A stretch of DNA of 64,000 nt from assembly GCF_947172395.1 (NCBI RefSeq), contig NC_069087.1, forward strand, positions 16,064,889-16,128,888, read 5' to 3'. Both the position numbers and the translations under genes were made by a program. The DNA comes from Bicyclus anynana (taxonomy: Eukaryota; Arthropoda; Insecta; Lepidoptera; Nymphalidae). The notes under the pieces were generated by a model. The model had not been told where the DNA came from and did no database searches. It saw only the letters and a program-made list of their open reading frames with translations. Below are positions 36,601-48,279 of this stretch, piece by piece; the first letter of the stretch is position 1, and the number at the start of each line of letters is the position of its first letter.

Positions 36601-36880
36601 ACAAATCAGGGTAGCTTCTTGTGAAATATATATATTTTTAAATATGAGTATTATTAACGACTATTGCTTTAGTAGAGAATATGAGGTACCTACCAGTATG
36701 CTACCATAGCAAGTACCTTACATAGAAAAAAAATTACGAATTAGTATCGTAGTCAAATTGAATAAAAATAAACACAAACATGATTACATATACATCAGAA
36801 TTTAAATTTTGATACTTTTTAGTTATAATGATTTGAATGAGATGATTTTGATTCTGAAATTGTTAGATGTTATAATCTTA
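33650..36880. other. Intron 1 sequence without recognised features
   Basis: AT-rich; no coding region or family-level repeat recognised. Confidence 0.4.
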
Positions 36881-36889
36881 AGATACCAT

Positions 36890-37070
36890 CTCGTGTGGCT
36901 CGAGATTTTTTACCTTTTGACGACTAAACTACTGAACCGATTTAGATGAATTTTAGTGCAAAGATAAACGGGATCGTGGAGCAGAACATACGCTACTTTT
37001 TATCGCGAAAAAAAGCGTGGTATGTGGGATTTGTGAAAAACGCGAACAGAGTCGCAGGCGTTTTTTAGTC
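36890..37070 (-). repeat. Degenerate short interspersed repeat
   Basis: Contains ACTACTGAACCGATTTAGATGAA, GCAGAACATACGCTACTTTTTATC and GGATTTGTGAAAAACGCGAA. This resembles the family at 58552-59015, with the two halves in mixed order and orientation, so it is an old or composite copy. Confidence 0.45.
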
Positions 37071-37079
37071 CACAATACA

Positions 37080-40000
37080 AATGACAGTATTCGATAGCCT
37101 TATCGGTAATAGTATATACATTAATAAATAATCATTTCCGCTATATTTTTGCAAAAAATAAAGTTATGCAAATTGGTGTTTGAATAGAACTAATGCTTCT
37201 AAGTTTCTTTTTTATCAATTTAATGGCGCGTGTAACAGCTGTGTAAATTATTTTTGGAATTTTATAGCTTGTTTTATATTTCCTGTAACGAGGCCTACAA
37301 TTACAGATAAGACAGTTTCATTCACAAGTTCTATTCTATACAATAATAGTGTACGACTATGCCGGAATTTCAAAATGTTTATATATGTAGTTATAATATA
37401 TGATATAAAGACCGGATTTTTTCATTGTTGTTTTGTCTCTAGGTACTATACGCATATAAATCAATAGAAAAGTTCAAGTCACATTCTTGCCCTTATTACA
37501 AGTATTTATTGAAACCCAAGAAACAGCACGACACTTCTCTCACACAAACGCCATTAAATCTTGACAAGACAATATGAAACACACGGAGCCCCTATCCCGC
37601 TAGCGCTGGGTGCAATGGTTGTGAATATTTCATCTTATCGCCGTATTTCCTTACGCCAGGAACATTACAGAAATATATTAGCCATATGACTTACATCCTC
37701 TGAGATATCAGGAAACACGATGTCGGTAACTCGAATCCTTGCTCCGCGACCGTTACACGGAGGGTCAAGCTTGACAGGTTTATGTGTGTTGCGTGCCCCA
37801 CCATTCGCATGTTCAATCATCATGTTATTATACACTTGGTATGTTCATATTGGTATAAGATAGCAATTTGGACTTTCGCGTCACATAATGAATGAGTGTG
37901 CTTGTTTTATAGTATGATATTTGATTTGTTCTCGATAGTTGTATGTTTTAAACATTAGAAATAGAAAAATTTAAAAAGAGTATCTCCATATGTAAATTTT
38001 CTACATCAAGATAAAATATGTCGTCAAAATATCATCATCTCCTTCATAGATGAGCTCCTATTCTAATCCCGTCGGGTTCGGGTCGGCAAAAATGTCAATC
38101 TCTTCTAGTCACTTTTACTGTTCATCAACTTATCATTTACTTCTTTTACACACATATCTTCTTTGACACACTCCAAATATCTCTTCTTTGGCGTTCCTCT
38201 CCTCTGGCGTCTAATCAACCGTTATCGCTTAAATGGTATAATCAAAGCTTTCTGGTTACTGGTAAAGTCAAAGCGTGTTTTAAGTATCAAAGTCTCGAAA
38301 ACGGTATAGAGGTTAACAAATTAGTTGCAATTGCATGTGCTAACTTGAGTAAATGTCGGGAACTGTCTCTAATTAGCGGGGACTATTGACAATGCTTGCT
38401 TTTCTCACGACTCGTTGGCACCGGAAGTGAATTGCGAAAGATAAATCGGTTCCCTTGCGTAGACAACGCAAACAGCGGTACCTGTGTGAGAATGCAACGC
38501 TCTACTTACTGGTAATGCTGCAGTTCACTCCGTTACACGATCCGCATAGAATATGAAACTGCTGAACAGATTTACGACCCTTATCTCTTTCGGACTTTTA
38601 AGCCTTTATCATGCGGGTTTAAAGCTCCGGAACACTTTTACGAGGTAAAACGATGATACGTATAGCATATATACCTAGCATAGCAGGTATATTTTCCTTT
38701 TTTTTATATTTTATCGTTTAAATAATATGCTTGTGATTTATTCTTCATTGAAACGTTTCCTTTTGTACTATTTTTCTAATATTATATCTAAATTAGATTA
38801 ATTATTTTACTTTCAAATATGTAGGTAATATATCTAAATAAATTTAAAAAAAACACATTACAGTTTTACTGTAATAATTTGTGTAATTTTCATTGTAATT
38901 CGTGCAAAATTATTATATTTTAATTGCCTAAAATTCCTTAAATACAAACTCCGTTACATTTTTGAATAATTTTGAACACTGTGCTCCCGTTAGCAATCAG
39001 TTCTTGCACACCCATTGTTTCGTGTCATGCAGTGATTCCCATACTAAGCACTTAAGTTTAATTTAAAAATAACGTGAATTTTCTAGAATTTTCCAGGCGT
39101 AAGAACGGTATATGAAATTCAAATTAAATATTACTGAGAGTAAATTAAAATATCTTAACGGAAATCCTTAGAGATGAACTCTGACATTTCATTACGGATC
39201 GTGGTCAGTGACTGGTTCTGTCATGCCTACATCTATTAATAATGCACGACTGCCACTTAGCACGACATTGTTTGCTTTGTTTTACTATTAATTAAATTAA
39301 TTACCTAGGTTAATCAACTGTTAATTAATTTGAATTTGTTAATCTGAAAGCATTAAGCACTAAAATTTCATCTGAAGCACAGAATACGTAATAGTACAAG
39401 TAGGTATCTAGAGTGAAAACGTATGATCCTAGACGAACTTTTTGAAGACAAACTAAAATCCGATCTTCTGATTTAATTGCTCGATACAGTATTTGTGTTT
39501 CACCATGTAATATGAATAGATTTAATAGACCTATACTTGTAATATGCCTATTATAATATCAGTATGAAAAAGTTGAAAGTCAATACTTAATAGCCCGCCA
39601 CATACTTCGATAATGTTTTCGATGAATACAGGAAGTGCGTGCGAGAATTTGATTTGTCATTACCGTTGGCACTATGGACTACTTCGATTTGAAAGTTTTG
39701 GTCTCACCAAATTCGTATTGTTTCATCATTACTAACAGTTCGTGAAAAATAATAATCGATGTTGATTGCAAATTTTATACTGGCTATTTTGTTCGTTTTC
39801 GCTTCCAAATTTGAAGAATATATTAAAAGTTTATCTGTCTCACCCTAGTTAAAGGCAAGTGTTAAATAATTTTTTTCAAAACTAGGACACATTCGTTAAT
39901 CTCATTGAGGTATTCATGCATTCTCATATTCCCACAATCGCTGTACCAAACGCAATCTGAATATACTCTATATTCTTTGATCAGGTCAAAGAAATCTATT

Positions 40001-41085
40001 ATTCGGTTGGAATGTTTTGTATTCATTTCACAGACTTTGAGGTCGTTCGTCCCGGTTCTTGTCTGATTCTAGTTATGCTTTTGCATGCCGCGGACTAAAT
40101 CTCAATTCTGTCTACGTATCTACTTGTATTAGCACATTGGAAGCACAATGCGATTTGAATTTTTCATTTACGACTTCTCATAAACTATTTTGTTTCTCCG
40201 CATCAATCCGTAGTGTATTTCTGTAGTGGTGAAATATTTATTATTTGATTACAAAACAATCTGAATGCCCTTGATCTTTGTTTGATATTTACCATTCATC
40301 GGCTGAGTGTTAGTTTAGGGTAATAAATAGTTGCATATTGCATTTAATTATTTAAATATTGTGTATGGAAACTTATCATACGTGTTTAAATTCTTTATAG
40401 TATATCATTTCCTGTTCTTAGTCGTTGGGAATACTTTATCGCAATTTACTCGCAAGAAAGAAGAGTTCATTGGTTATTTGTAATCATATGTCCCAACATG
40501 TATTTTTTTATAATTTACCGGTATAAAGCAATCCGATCGTGGTGGTTATGTAAGTAATATCATGACCTTTTTCAACAAGCACAAGGTTATGTTACCTAGA
40601 GAAAATAAATAAGAGAAGTAATAGGTAAGCATTACATGTTTTTGGGATCGTATGTTTTTTTTTATTATAATTCTGTTTGTCTGTCCGTGGGAGCATATTG
40701 ACTTGTACTTGCACGGCGTGAACTGGTATGCCACAGGTTGGCGGTTGTAGGTGTTCGCAAATATTAGCATTGCCTAATTCATTGCCTAGATACCTGTTTG
40801 CTTTATTACCTAACTGCCTGTTAAATTTAGTTCTATTTTCATATTAGCTCCTTAACTTATTAAGGCCTGTAGGTGTATGATGTGACGCTAAATCGACAAT
40901 GACTGTGGTTTAGGTAACCGTCAACAGGTTTTAATGATAAGTGGTGGGATTATGTGAAACTTCGGTACTAAAGGCCCGTCAGCTTAGCGACACTACTTTC
41001 CTTGCATTCTCGAGAGGTCATCGACATTGTGATGAGTGACGGGACAGTGTAATTTATGATTATGACACGAGTAATCTGAAACACG
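37080..41085. other. Intron 1 sequence without recognised features
   Basis: No gene, transposon ORF or clear repeat recognised; AT-rich throughout. Confidence 0.4.
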
Positions 41086-41089
41086 CGTT

Positions 41090-41235
41090 TGCGGTGGCGG
41101 CGCGGGCGCAGTGAGCGGACTGAGCGGCTGAGAGCTCGATGGCGAGACGCGAGGTCGCTATCGATACGCGCACGCATTATGAATGGACCCCCACCCCGCG
41201 GCCATGTTGCCGATCAATGGGCCGCACGTGGTTTT
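41090..41235. promoter_or_regulatory. GC-rich island with DRE and E-box motifs
   Basis: A compact CpG-rich island (GCGGTGGCGGCGCGGGCGCA onward) with TATCGATA (the DREF/DRE consensus of Drosophila promoters) at 41159-41166 and an E-box CACGTG at 41225-41230. Both strands carry arginine-rich open frames typical of GC-rich non-coding DNA. An intronic promoter or enhancer is an inference. Confidence 0.35.
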
Positions 41236-41480
41236 AAATCGATTGAGAAATTTAATACCAGCCATTGTACACTAGTTGTAATGTAGCTCTAAGGTAACAC
41301 GTCATTTAAAATTTGGTTTTACGTATGAGACATTGGCTGATGTCGATGACCTTCTTTTTGGAGAATTGCAAAAATTTTACATGATGAGACAATTCCGACT
41401 TATTGTGATTGCCACACATCAATTAATTAATGGGAATATGTTTAATTTCTTTGCGAATTGCGCCTCATTTTATGTTCAAG

Positions 41481-41836
41481 TCGGAATTGAATGTAGATAG
41501 TTTTTGAAAAAATTGGAGGCCCGCTCGCAAAAATTTCAAGAGTTTTAAACAATTAACTAAAAATAATATTTTATTTTTAGTTAATTGTAAATACTGCCTA
41601 TTTTCGGAAATATTTTCAACCCTATAAATATTGATCCTATAATTACAAACACTAGGACATTTTTTTATCAAATTTGCTCTTCTTTTGTCAGAGTAGAAAT
41701 ATTTTAAATAGTTTTTGAGTTATAATTCAAAAACCAAACCCCTTCTTTTATTTTTAGTTAATTGTTTATAACTTTTGCAATTCTTGCGAGCGGGCCTCCA
41801 TATTTTTCAAAAACTATCTACATTCCATTCCTCTAA
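41481..41836. mobile_element. Fold-back MITE with about 80-bp arms
   Basis: The left arm (GAATGTAGATAGTTTTTGAA, GGAGGCCCGCTCGCAA, AACAATTAACTAAAAATA) and the right arm at about 41750-41830 are near-exact reverse complements. An inner palindrome, AATTAACTAAAAAT...ATTTTTAGTTAATT, lies at about 41551-41587. No coding capacity. Confidence 0.85.
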
Positions 41837-42284
41837 TTAAATGACACCTCAACCATTTTTATAGGAGACGGAGAACTTTTTTTGCCTAAATGGCATATGT
41901 GAACGAGACTATAAAAGATATATTCAATGTAATCATACCCGGATCACTGGCGCGTTTGTAATAATAATAATAAATTGACAGACACGCGCTTATTGGAAGT
42001 GATTCTAATTGAGCGGTCGACAATCTCGTCATTGCTTGTAATGTTATTAGCGTTGATGTTATAAGTGGTGTGAACGGGCTTCATTACACTCAATGATATA
42101 CTGTAGTGTGGCAAGTTCGTTGATAACACTCCCATGATATGCGGGCGACGGGGGGAACAAGACTGCGTGGGAAGTGACGTGCATCAGTCGTGGGTTCTTC
42201 ATTCATTGCTATACGTCCCTCGCCCCGCGCGGAATATCGGGAGTATTAAGCATAAAGTTGCCAAGCTATAGTCTACTTATCTAC

Positions 42285-42400
42285 TAGCATACTAGTCGAC
42301 GCCCCGCGGTTTCATTCGCATAATTTCTATTCCCGTGAGAATACGGGAATAAATTAAAAAAAAAAACCTATGACACTCACAAATAACGTGGCTTTCAACT
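42285..42400 (+). repeat. 'GCGGTTTC...ATACGGG' dispersed repeat, copy 1
   Basis: Shares GACGCC.CGCGGTTTCA, GTGAGAATACGGG.ATAAA and CCTATGACACTCAC.AATAACGTG with 52205-52305. It is non-coding. Confidence 0.75.
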
Positions 42401-42634
42401 TACCAAATTTTAATTAAAGAATCCAAGTCACAATAGCTCAACTATCAATTCATGCTGAATTCTAAAATTTAGACTATTAAATAGTCCAAGATTTATCTCC
42501 CACTCATTGCAATAGGTCTTCACGTTTCCGCTTTATTTTTTAGAGTACGAGAGTTATATCCCTTCCCCTAATAAGAGGGAGGCCTACCACTGTAGTGCTG
42601 ATAATGAGGGAGAGTCATAATCAAGGCTCTAACT

Positions 42635-42690
42635 ATGTGGCCTGCCTATTGCCACTTCAGCTTCGCGATTCGCTGAGCTATGTAAGTGAT
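42635..42690 (-). mobile_element. Small RTE remnant
   Basis: ATGTGGCCTGCCTATTGCCA and CTTCAGCTTCGC match the RTE tail seen at 3156-3385 (same strand) and 48280-48525 (opposite strand). Confidence 0.55.
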
Positions 42691-42763
42691 TTTGGTTCGT
42701 CTGCGGATTTCCTTATCCATAATCTCCTCCTCAAAAAGAAATAGTCTCATTTAAAAAAGCACT

Positions 42764-43020
42764 GAGCCGTGATAGCCCAGTGCAACTTTTGAGTTATGTG
42801 CAATTAAAGAAATGAAATATTACGTGTCTCAATCGGTGAAGGAAAACATCGTGAGGAATCCTGCATACCTAAGAATTTTATTAATTGTTTATCTTGGTGT
42901 GTGTATTTTGCCAATACGCATTTGGCCAGTGTGGTGGACTATTGGCCTAACCGCTCTCATTCTTAGAGGAGACTTGTGCTCAACAGTGTGCCGAATATAT
43001 GGGTTGTGTATGATGACTCG
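42764..43020 (+). mobile_element. SINE family A, head deleted
   Basis: Starts GAGCCGTGATAGCCCAGTG, then jumps straight to the body (GAAATATTACGTGTCTCAATC, GGAAAACATCGTGAGGAA, TGGACTATTGGCCTAACC). The B-box segment is missing. Confidence 0.85.
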
Positions 43021-43470
43021 GATACCTATCATTGAAAATCTAAGTAGCTCGTACCAGAAACGATAAAGCAAATAAGATTCAAAATCCACGCGTTTCTAAT
43101 ATAATAAAACGACTATAATTTCATGTATTAACATTTAAACAGGTGTAACGGGTGTAGTATTAGCTTAAATCACAAACCATCTATTTCTATAACACGAGCG
43201 AGTGATCCGTAACTCCGTAAGTGAGCGGTATGATATAATAAGCTCGTGCCAACCACCCACGTGCATCGAGATCATCACAGCTTCACATCTCATCTCGAAT
43301 TGAGAGCGTAGTTTATTTTCATTCACTACTCACTACTCAGTGATATGACATTGGAGTACGAGTGACTATAATATGCCTTGATACAGTGCCGGATTAAGGC
43401 ATCTGAATGCCAAGCGATCAGCGGTGAGCAATCCCTCTGTGGGATCCTTAAATTAAATATCAAGACGTAC

Positions 43471-43662
43471 TCGTCAGGGATCCGTACAACACTTTTTTAC
43501 AACTGATCAAGTTAATTTTTCTTCAAAACGATCAACTTTTTTATTTACGAAAATTCTTGATTCAGGTAGATAACTGAGATACCTGGAAAAGAAAATTTCT
43601 GAGCGTCGGAACGAGATAATGTACCACGCAATTTGTAGGTCATCGTGGCTGTTAAGTTGTAT
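43471..43662. mobile_element. MITE, right end lost (partner at 51711-51953)
   Basis: GTCAGGGATCCGTACAACACTT starts the copy; AATTTCTGAGCG, ACGAGATAATGTACCACGCA and GGCTGTTAAGTTGTA match the complete element at 51711-51953. The right terminal repeat is replaced by AT-rich DNA containing a 17-bp inverted repeat (43697-43713 / 43758-43774). Confidence 0.8.
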
Positions 43663-43863
43663 AACTATTAATTAATCAACAGTAAAAACAAACATCTGGT
43701 TAGTAATAACTTTTGATAAACCCCTCTTCCCAATTTGTATCAATAACTAGGTTATTGAAAGTTATTACTAACCAGCTAATTGTTTCACTATTGCATAATT
43801 TAATACTTATACAACCTAACTGCCACAATGCCCTACAAATTTCGTAAATACACTTGCGACGAA

Positions 43864-44068
43864 AAACTATACTAATATTATAAAGCTGAAGAGTTTGTTT
43901 GTCTGATTGAACGCCCTAATCTCAGGAACTACTGGTCCGATTTGAAAAAAATCTTTCAGTGTTAGATAGCCCATATATCGAGGAAAGCTATAGGCTATAT
44001 ATTATCCCCGTATTCCTACGGGAACGGGAACCACGCGGGTGAAACCGCGTGGTTCCCGCGTCAGCTAG
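43864..44068 (+). mobile_element. Non-autonomous Helitron-like element with 3' hairpin and CTAG end
   Basis: Starts near CTATACTAATATTATAAAGC and ends TCAGCTAG|T. A perfect 14-bp stem (44025-44038 / 44045-44058, loop GTGAAA) lies 6 bp before the terminal CTAG. This matches the known Helitron 3' end (hairpin plus CTRR, inserted next to T). It has no TIR, no target duplication and no ORF, so it would be mobilised in trans by a Rep/Helicase. Confidence 0.7.
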
Positions 44069-44468
44069 TTACTAGATAAAACAAGCGTTCTATAAATTAT
44101 ACTAATTTATGTCCAATTACTGATATAAAAGTTGTTTCTGACTTTGAGAAGCGAAAGAAACTTGCGATGTCGGTGACTTCAGTCCGTTAAATGAAGTCAT
44201 ATATGATTTTCTTTTTCATAATAGGCAGAGTTATTGGCATGCCTTATCGGCGCGGGCCAAAGATGGCGATAACGGCCGTCTCCTTCGAAGCCTCCATTAG
44301 GAAACCAGCTCCATCGGATATGGTTAGCATGCGCGGTGTACGATTATATAAATTTCATTGAGAGAACATATTGGGAGCTGTAGTATTGGCTAATTGGATG
44401 AAAATGTTCCAACTATTTATACGAGTATGCTCGTACAATTATATAAATCATACATTTTTTTAAATGTT

Positions 44469-44743
44469 CTTTACAGGTTAGCCTTTGACTACAATCTCAC
44501 CTGATAACTTGATAAGATGGAAGCGGGTTAACGTGTTAAGAGGAGGATGAAAATCCACACCCTAATGCTAAATCGCTTGGCGGTACGTCTTAGCCCGTAG
44601 GGTGGTAACTAGCCACGACCGAAGCCTCCCACGAGCCAGCCCTTGATCAATTAAGAAAACCTCAATTGGCCCAGCCGGGGTTCAAACCCGGGACATACGT
44701 CTTGTAAATCTACCGCGCATACCACTGCGCCACGGAGGCCGTT
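44469..44743 (-). mobile_element. tRNA-derived SINE, family B, full length
   Basis: The minus strand begins GGCCTCCGTGGCGCAGTGGT (A box) and continues to GGGTTTGAACCCCGGCTGGG (B box), then the body (GGCTAGTTACCACCCTACGG, ACGTACCGCCAAGCGATTTA) and the tail (GCTAACCTGTAAAGAA). The tRNA-like head is intact but fused to the SINE body, so it is not a tRNA gene. Other copies: 9936-10061, 45592-45817, 52804-52838 and 62502-62660. Confidence 0.9.
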
Positions 44744-44789
44744 AAATCATACATTATAAGGCCTCTACTAACTGTACGCTAAAATAGGC

Positions 44790-44960
44790 TGATTATTATA
44801 GACAGAGCCAGCCCCTCTCCTTATAAAAGAGAGGATTTATGGAGCTTAGACCCACCGCGCTGCTCCAAAGCGGATTGTGGGGCTTGAAAGTGACAGTTAA
44901 ATTCATTTAAGACCATTATCAGATTAAAATGTTAATGATCGAGTCCAACCGCTTGCTCAA
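44790..44960. repeat. Dispersed repeat, copy 2 (partner at 4117-4260)
   Basis: Contains CCCCTCTCCTTATAAAAGAG, GGAGCTTAGACCCACCGCG and CTGCTCCAAAGC, which align with 4117-4260. No coding frame. Confidence 0.6.
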
Positions 44961-45058
44961 ACACAGGTACACGTAATATCACCAACTTCCCAATACCAGG
45001 CTGAGAATTTTAATTGAAAATTTCTTAGATGAACGAAAAGCTTAAACTCAGCTTAAAC

Positions 45059-45341
45059 ATCATCATCATTAACAACCCATATTCGGCTCACTGTTGAGGG
45101 ACACAGCCACGAGTCTCCTCTCAGAATGAGTGGCGATAGGCCGTAGTTCACCACGCTGGCCGAATTAGGATTGGCAGACTTCACACATGTAAAGAATTGG
45201 GAAAATTCTCAGGTATGCAGGTTTCCTCACTAAGTTTTTCTTTCACCGGTTGAGAAACGTGATATTTAATTTCTTAAAATGCACATAACTGAAAACCTAC
45301 GCCCTCCGAATCGAAGGCAGAGGATATCCACTAGGATGTTA
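45059..45341 (-). mobile_element. SINE family A, degenerate
   Basis: AACAACCCATATTCGGCTCA, CTCCTCTCAGAATGAGTGG, TTGGCAGACTTCACACATG and GATATTTAATTTCTTAAAATG identify the family. The B-box region is deleted and the A-box end is mutated. Confidence 0.85.
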
Positions 45342-45591
45342 TAATCCAATACATTGCATATACAGGTATACATAAATATTCAAAAATATTAAAAAAAAAT
45401 GCTCTACATATCATGTAAACCAAACATAGTGTGTGCCAACAAACCTTGAGCTCAAAATCGATAGCTTTTTTTTTGTTTAGTTCAGGAGTTCCTATGACCT
45501 ACTGACTTTATCATAAACCAGCTTCATAGTACCATATTACGTTATCTATCACCAAAGATGCGTAAGTAGGTATACCGAAATAAAGATTTTG

Positions 45592-45817
45592 ACAGCCACC
45601 GTGGCCCAGTGGTATAGCCGTGGCTAGTTACCATCCTACCGACAAAGACGTACCGCCAAGCGATTTAGCGTTCCGGTGCGATGCCGTGTAGACACCGAAA
45701 GGGTTGTGGATTTCATCCTACTTCTAACAAGTTAGCCCGCTTCCATCTTAGATTGCATCATCACTTACCATTAGGTTAGATTGTAGTCAAGGGCTAACTG
45801 GTAAAGAAAAAAAAAAG
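45592..45817 (+). mobile_element. SINE family B, head internally deleted, A-rich tail
   Basis: ACAGCCACCGTGGCCCAGTGG then AGCCGTGGCTAGTTACCATC: the B-box part is missing. The body and 3' end (GTAGTCAAGGGCTAACTGGT followed by A-rich AAAGAAAAAAAAAA) are kept. Confidence 0.9.
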
Positions 45818-46009
45818 TTTAATGAAACCGTAATAATGCTTTAAACTTGCAAGATGTGACCCGTAGATGCTACTGGAACGGAAATAGTTATGTATGAAGT
45901 ATAAACAAACTATTATTTGCTACACAAAACATTTACTTTGTTATTGTTAGATTGCTATTCAAATCGATTTGTTTGTGATGTGAGGCCAAGCATAATTAAA
46001 TAGACAATA

Positions 46010-47393
46010 TCTTTTATAATAATAATAGTTTATTTCCAAAGATTCAACATATTAGTACATTATTTTCAAACATAGCAGTAATATTGTGATTGGAACCATC
46101 CCATTAAGTTTGCAGTATTACTACTGTAACTTGTGACGGGCGGCCCCGCTCTTCCATAATATATAGTAGACTAATACATTGGATATAAATAATCATTAAA
46201 TCTAAATTACTAATAATATACAAAAGTGCATGTGTTTGTGTTTGTGAGTGATTTGTGTGTGTTGTGTTTGAGTGGTGTGTGTGAGTATGTGTACATGAGC
46301 ATGCGAGTTGTGCAAGTTTTTATATTCCGATTTATGCTACACTTGATGCAAAAGGTTTTCGGCTTGATCATAGTTAAGTTTAAGTAACCAATCTGTAAGA
46401 ATTTTTTTGCAGTTATGTGAATTTAAAGAGACGATGTTTAATTTTTTGTTAACTATATTGTAGAGGTGAGTGGATTTTCTTGTAAATTGATGAGCCGCAA
46501 ATTTAGTTTTGCTTCGGATTGTATGTAGTACGGTTTTTCGTCTCCTCTCTTTATTATTATTTTCATTGCCCGGAGGTACATTTTTGTGTACTTTTAATAG
46601 TGAAAGTAATACATATAATTTTCTAACTGTAAGTAACTCACAATGTTTATATAAGTCACTGGTTGGATATCTGAATGGCTTGAAGAACATAACTTTTAAT
46701 AAGGATCTCTGACCACGTTCTACTTCAAGAAACTTTGTTTTTGAAGCTGCACCCCACACTGTAATACAATACCCCAAAATAGATTGACCCAGTGTAATAT
46801 AGATCTGAGTTAGTAATTTTTTTGATGTTACATGCCTAAGAGATTTAAAAATCCAAATGAGTTTTCTGATTCTACCATTTATAAATTCAACATGGGGATG
46901 CCATGAGAGCCGCTGGTCTAATATTATGCCTAAATATTTGGTTGTATAGACTTTATCAAGAACTGGACAGCTACAGTTTAAAGAGCAAATTTTATTCTGT
47001 TTGTGAGTTTTAATTTGGAAATCACTATTAGGTTGTGTTTTTGAATTTATTGTAAAGCATACATAGTTGGATTTTTTTGTATTTAACGTCAAAAGATTTG
47101 ACGACAGCCACAGAGAAATTGTTGAGAGACCAGATTCAGCGAATTTTTTGACCGAGTTCCATGAAGCACCGGAGAAAACTACAGCAGTGTCGTCAGCATA
47201 AGAGAACACTTGACCACTATCTAGTTTTAAATTGCATAGGTCATTGATATATATCAAAAACAATGTTGGTCCTAATACGCTTCCTTGAGGAACACCAAAT
47301 GTTGGCTGAAACTCATCACTAACATGTTGTCCGATTTTGACACGCTGAGATCTTCCGTGTAGGTAATCTTTGAGTAATATCTGTGTCAACATT
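46010..47393 (-). mobile_element. 5'-truncated non-LTR retrotransposon (CR1/jockey-like)
   Basis: Contains the RT ORF at 46337-47392 and a 3' UTR reaching AATAAA and a (TTA)n-like tail near 46010-46025, in the minus orientation. The 5' part of the element (ORF1, endonuclease, RT N-terminus) is absent, which is typical of incomplete reverse transcription. No convincing target duplication was found by eye. Confidence 0.8.
46337..47392 (-). CDS. Reverse transcriptase fragment, C-terminal 351 aa
   Basis: Begins inside the RT domain: LKDYLHGRSQRV, then FGVPQGSVLGPTLFLIYIND (motif 4/B) and the catalytic FSYADDTAVVFSG, then TKYLGIILDQRLSWHPHV and the thumb/C-terminal region to a natural stop. No stops or frameshifts occur over 351 codons, so the insertion is young even though truncated. 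The apparent start codon is just the first ATG after the truncation and is not a real initiation site. The enzyme would lack its fingers and endonuclease domains. Best fit is the CR1/jockey superfamily; the precise clade is not resolved by eye. Confidence 0.88.
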   Translation of the reverse strand: MLTQILLKDYLHGRSQRVKIGQHVSDEFQPTFGVPQGSVLGPTLFLIYINDLCNLKLDSGQVFSYADDTAVVFSGASWNSVKKFAESGLSTISLWLSSNLLTLNTKKSNYVCFTINSKTQPNSDFQIKTHKQNKICSLNCSCPVLDKVYTTKYLGIILDQRLSWHPHVEFINGRIRKLIWIFKSLRHVTSKKLLTQIYITLGQSILGYCITVWGAASKTKFLEVERGQRSLLKVMFFKPFRYPTSDLYKHCELLTVRKLYVLLSLLKVHKNVPPGNENNNKERRRKTVLHTIRSKTKFAAHQFTRKSTHLYNIVNKKLNIVSLNSHNCKKILTDWLLKLNYDQAENLLHQV

Positions 47394-47439
47394 TACTGGC
47401 ATACACAATAGAGTTACTAGCAACGAGTTTATACTCGTA

Positions 47440-47740
47440 GATATGTTACGTGCCTATAAAATTATCACAAAAAGTGATCCAAATTTAGCTAATCCACTGA
47501 GCGGACACATGTACAATTTTGCGTTTATTTACATTTTATATTTATGTATATATAGTTTTTACACTTCCTGAACACATACCTTCGACATTGTGACGATATT
47601 TAGGTATTATTTGTTTGAATAACTTTCATTTATGAGTAGGTATGCGATTAAATGAAATTAAGACAATTAGCCACCTTTGTTTGCCTCAGTTTCGATGCGT
47701 TAGTGACATGTCTAACAGTATAAAATCTTTGGTTACTGGT
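47440..47740 (+). repeat. Dispersed repeat, copy 1 (partner at 58485-58830)
   Basis: GATATGTTACGTGCC, ATAAAATTATCACAAAAAGTGATCC, TAGTTTTTACACTTCCTGAACACA and a TAGTGACAT-like end recur in order at 58485-58830 in intron 4, where the middle is replaced by a different repeat. Confidence 0.75.
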
Positions 47741-48047
47741 AGCTCATAATTTGGTTGTTTTATTTCACACTGCCTACAAACCTGTAATGAATCATTATAC
47801 TATGGAAAAATAATCAAGGAAACCTACCAATCGTTTTCCGTGAAATAAACTTACCGGAATTGTGCATATTTAGCATTACTCAGATATAAGTAACTCATCA
47901 ATTATCTACCACTTACCTATAACCGCAGTAGGAGTTCCTAGAATACTATTATGGCTTTTTGCTAAAAGTTCTTCAATAAAACCCTTTAAAATGAGGGTCT
48001 ATTCTCTTAAGTTCTTTGGTTCTTTAGAATTTAAATGGCAAACCCAT

Positions 48048-48102
48048 ATTCGTAATATATTACGAATTATTTAATTAGTACTTATTCGTAATATATTACG
48101 AG
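48048..48102. repeat. Twin palindromes ATTCGTAATATATTACGAAT
   Basis: A perfect 20-bp palindrome at 48048-48067 is repeated with one arm base changed at about 48084-48102, 36 bp further on. Confidence 0.85.
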
Positions 48103-48279
48103 TAAACTTGAAGAGTCTATTTGAACGCGATTATATTTGGACATTCAGATTGGATTACAAAAGAGCCGTTTGCATTTAAACATAAATCAATAGGTTAATT
48201 TTATAATACTGTTTAAAACTTTTTTTTAATTAATGTAATTGATAATAATTAATAACCTCCGCGCACAACTATTTATAAG

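Noticed and set aside
44680..44743. tRNA-like sequence with A and B boxes
   Set aside because: It is the head of SINE family B, continuous with the SINE body, and its acceptor-stem and anticodon-stem pairing is not that of a functional tRNA.
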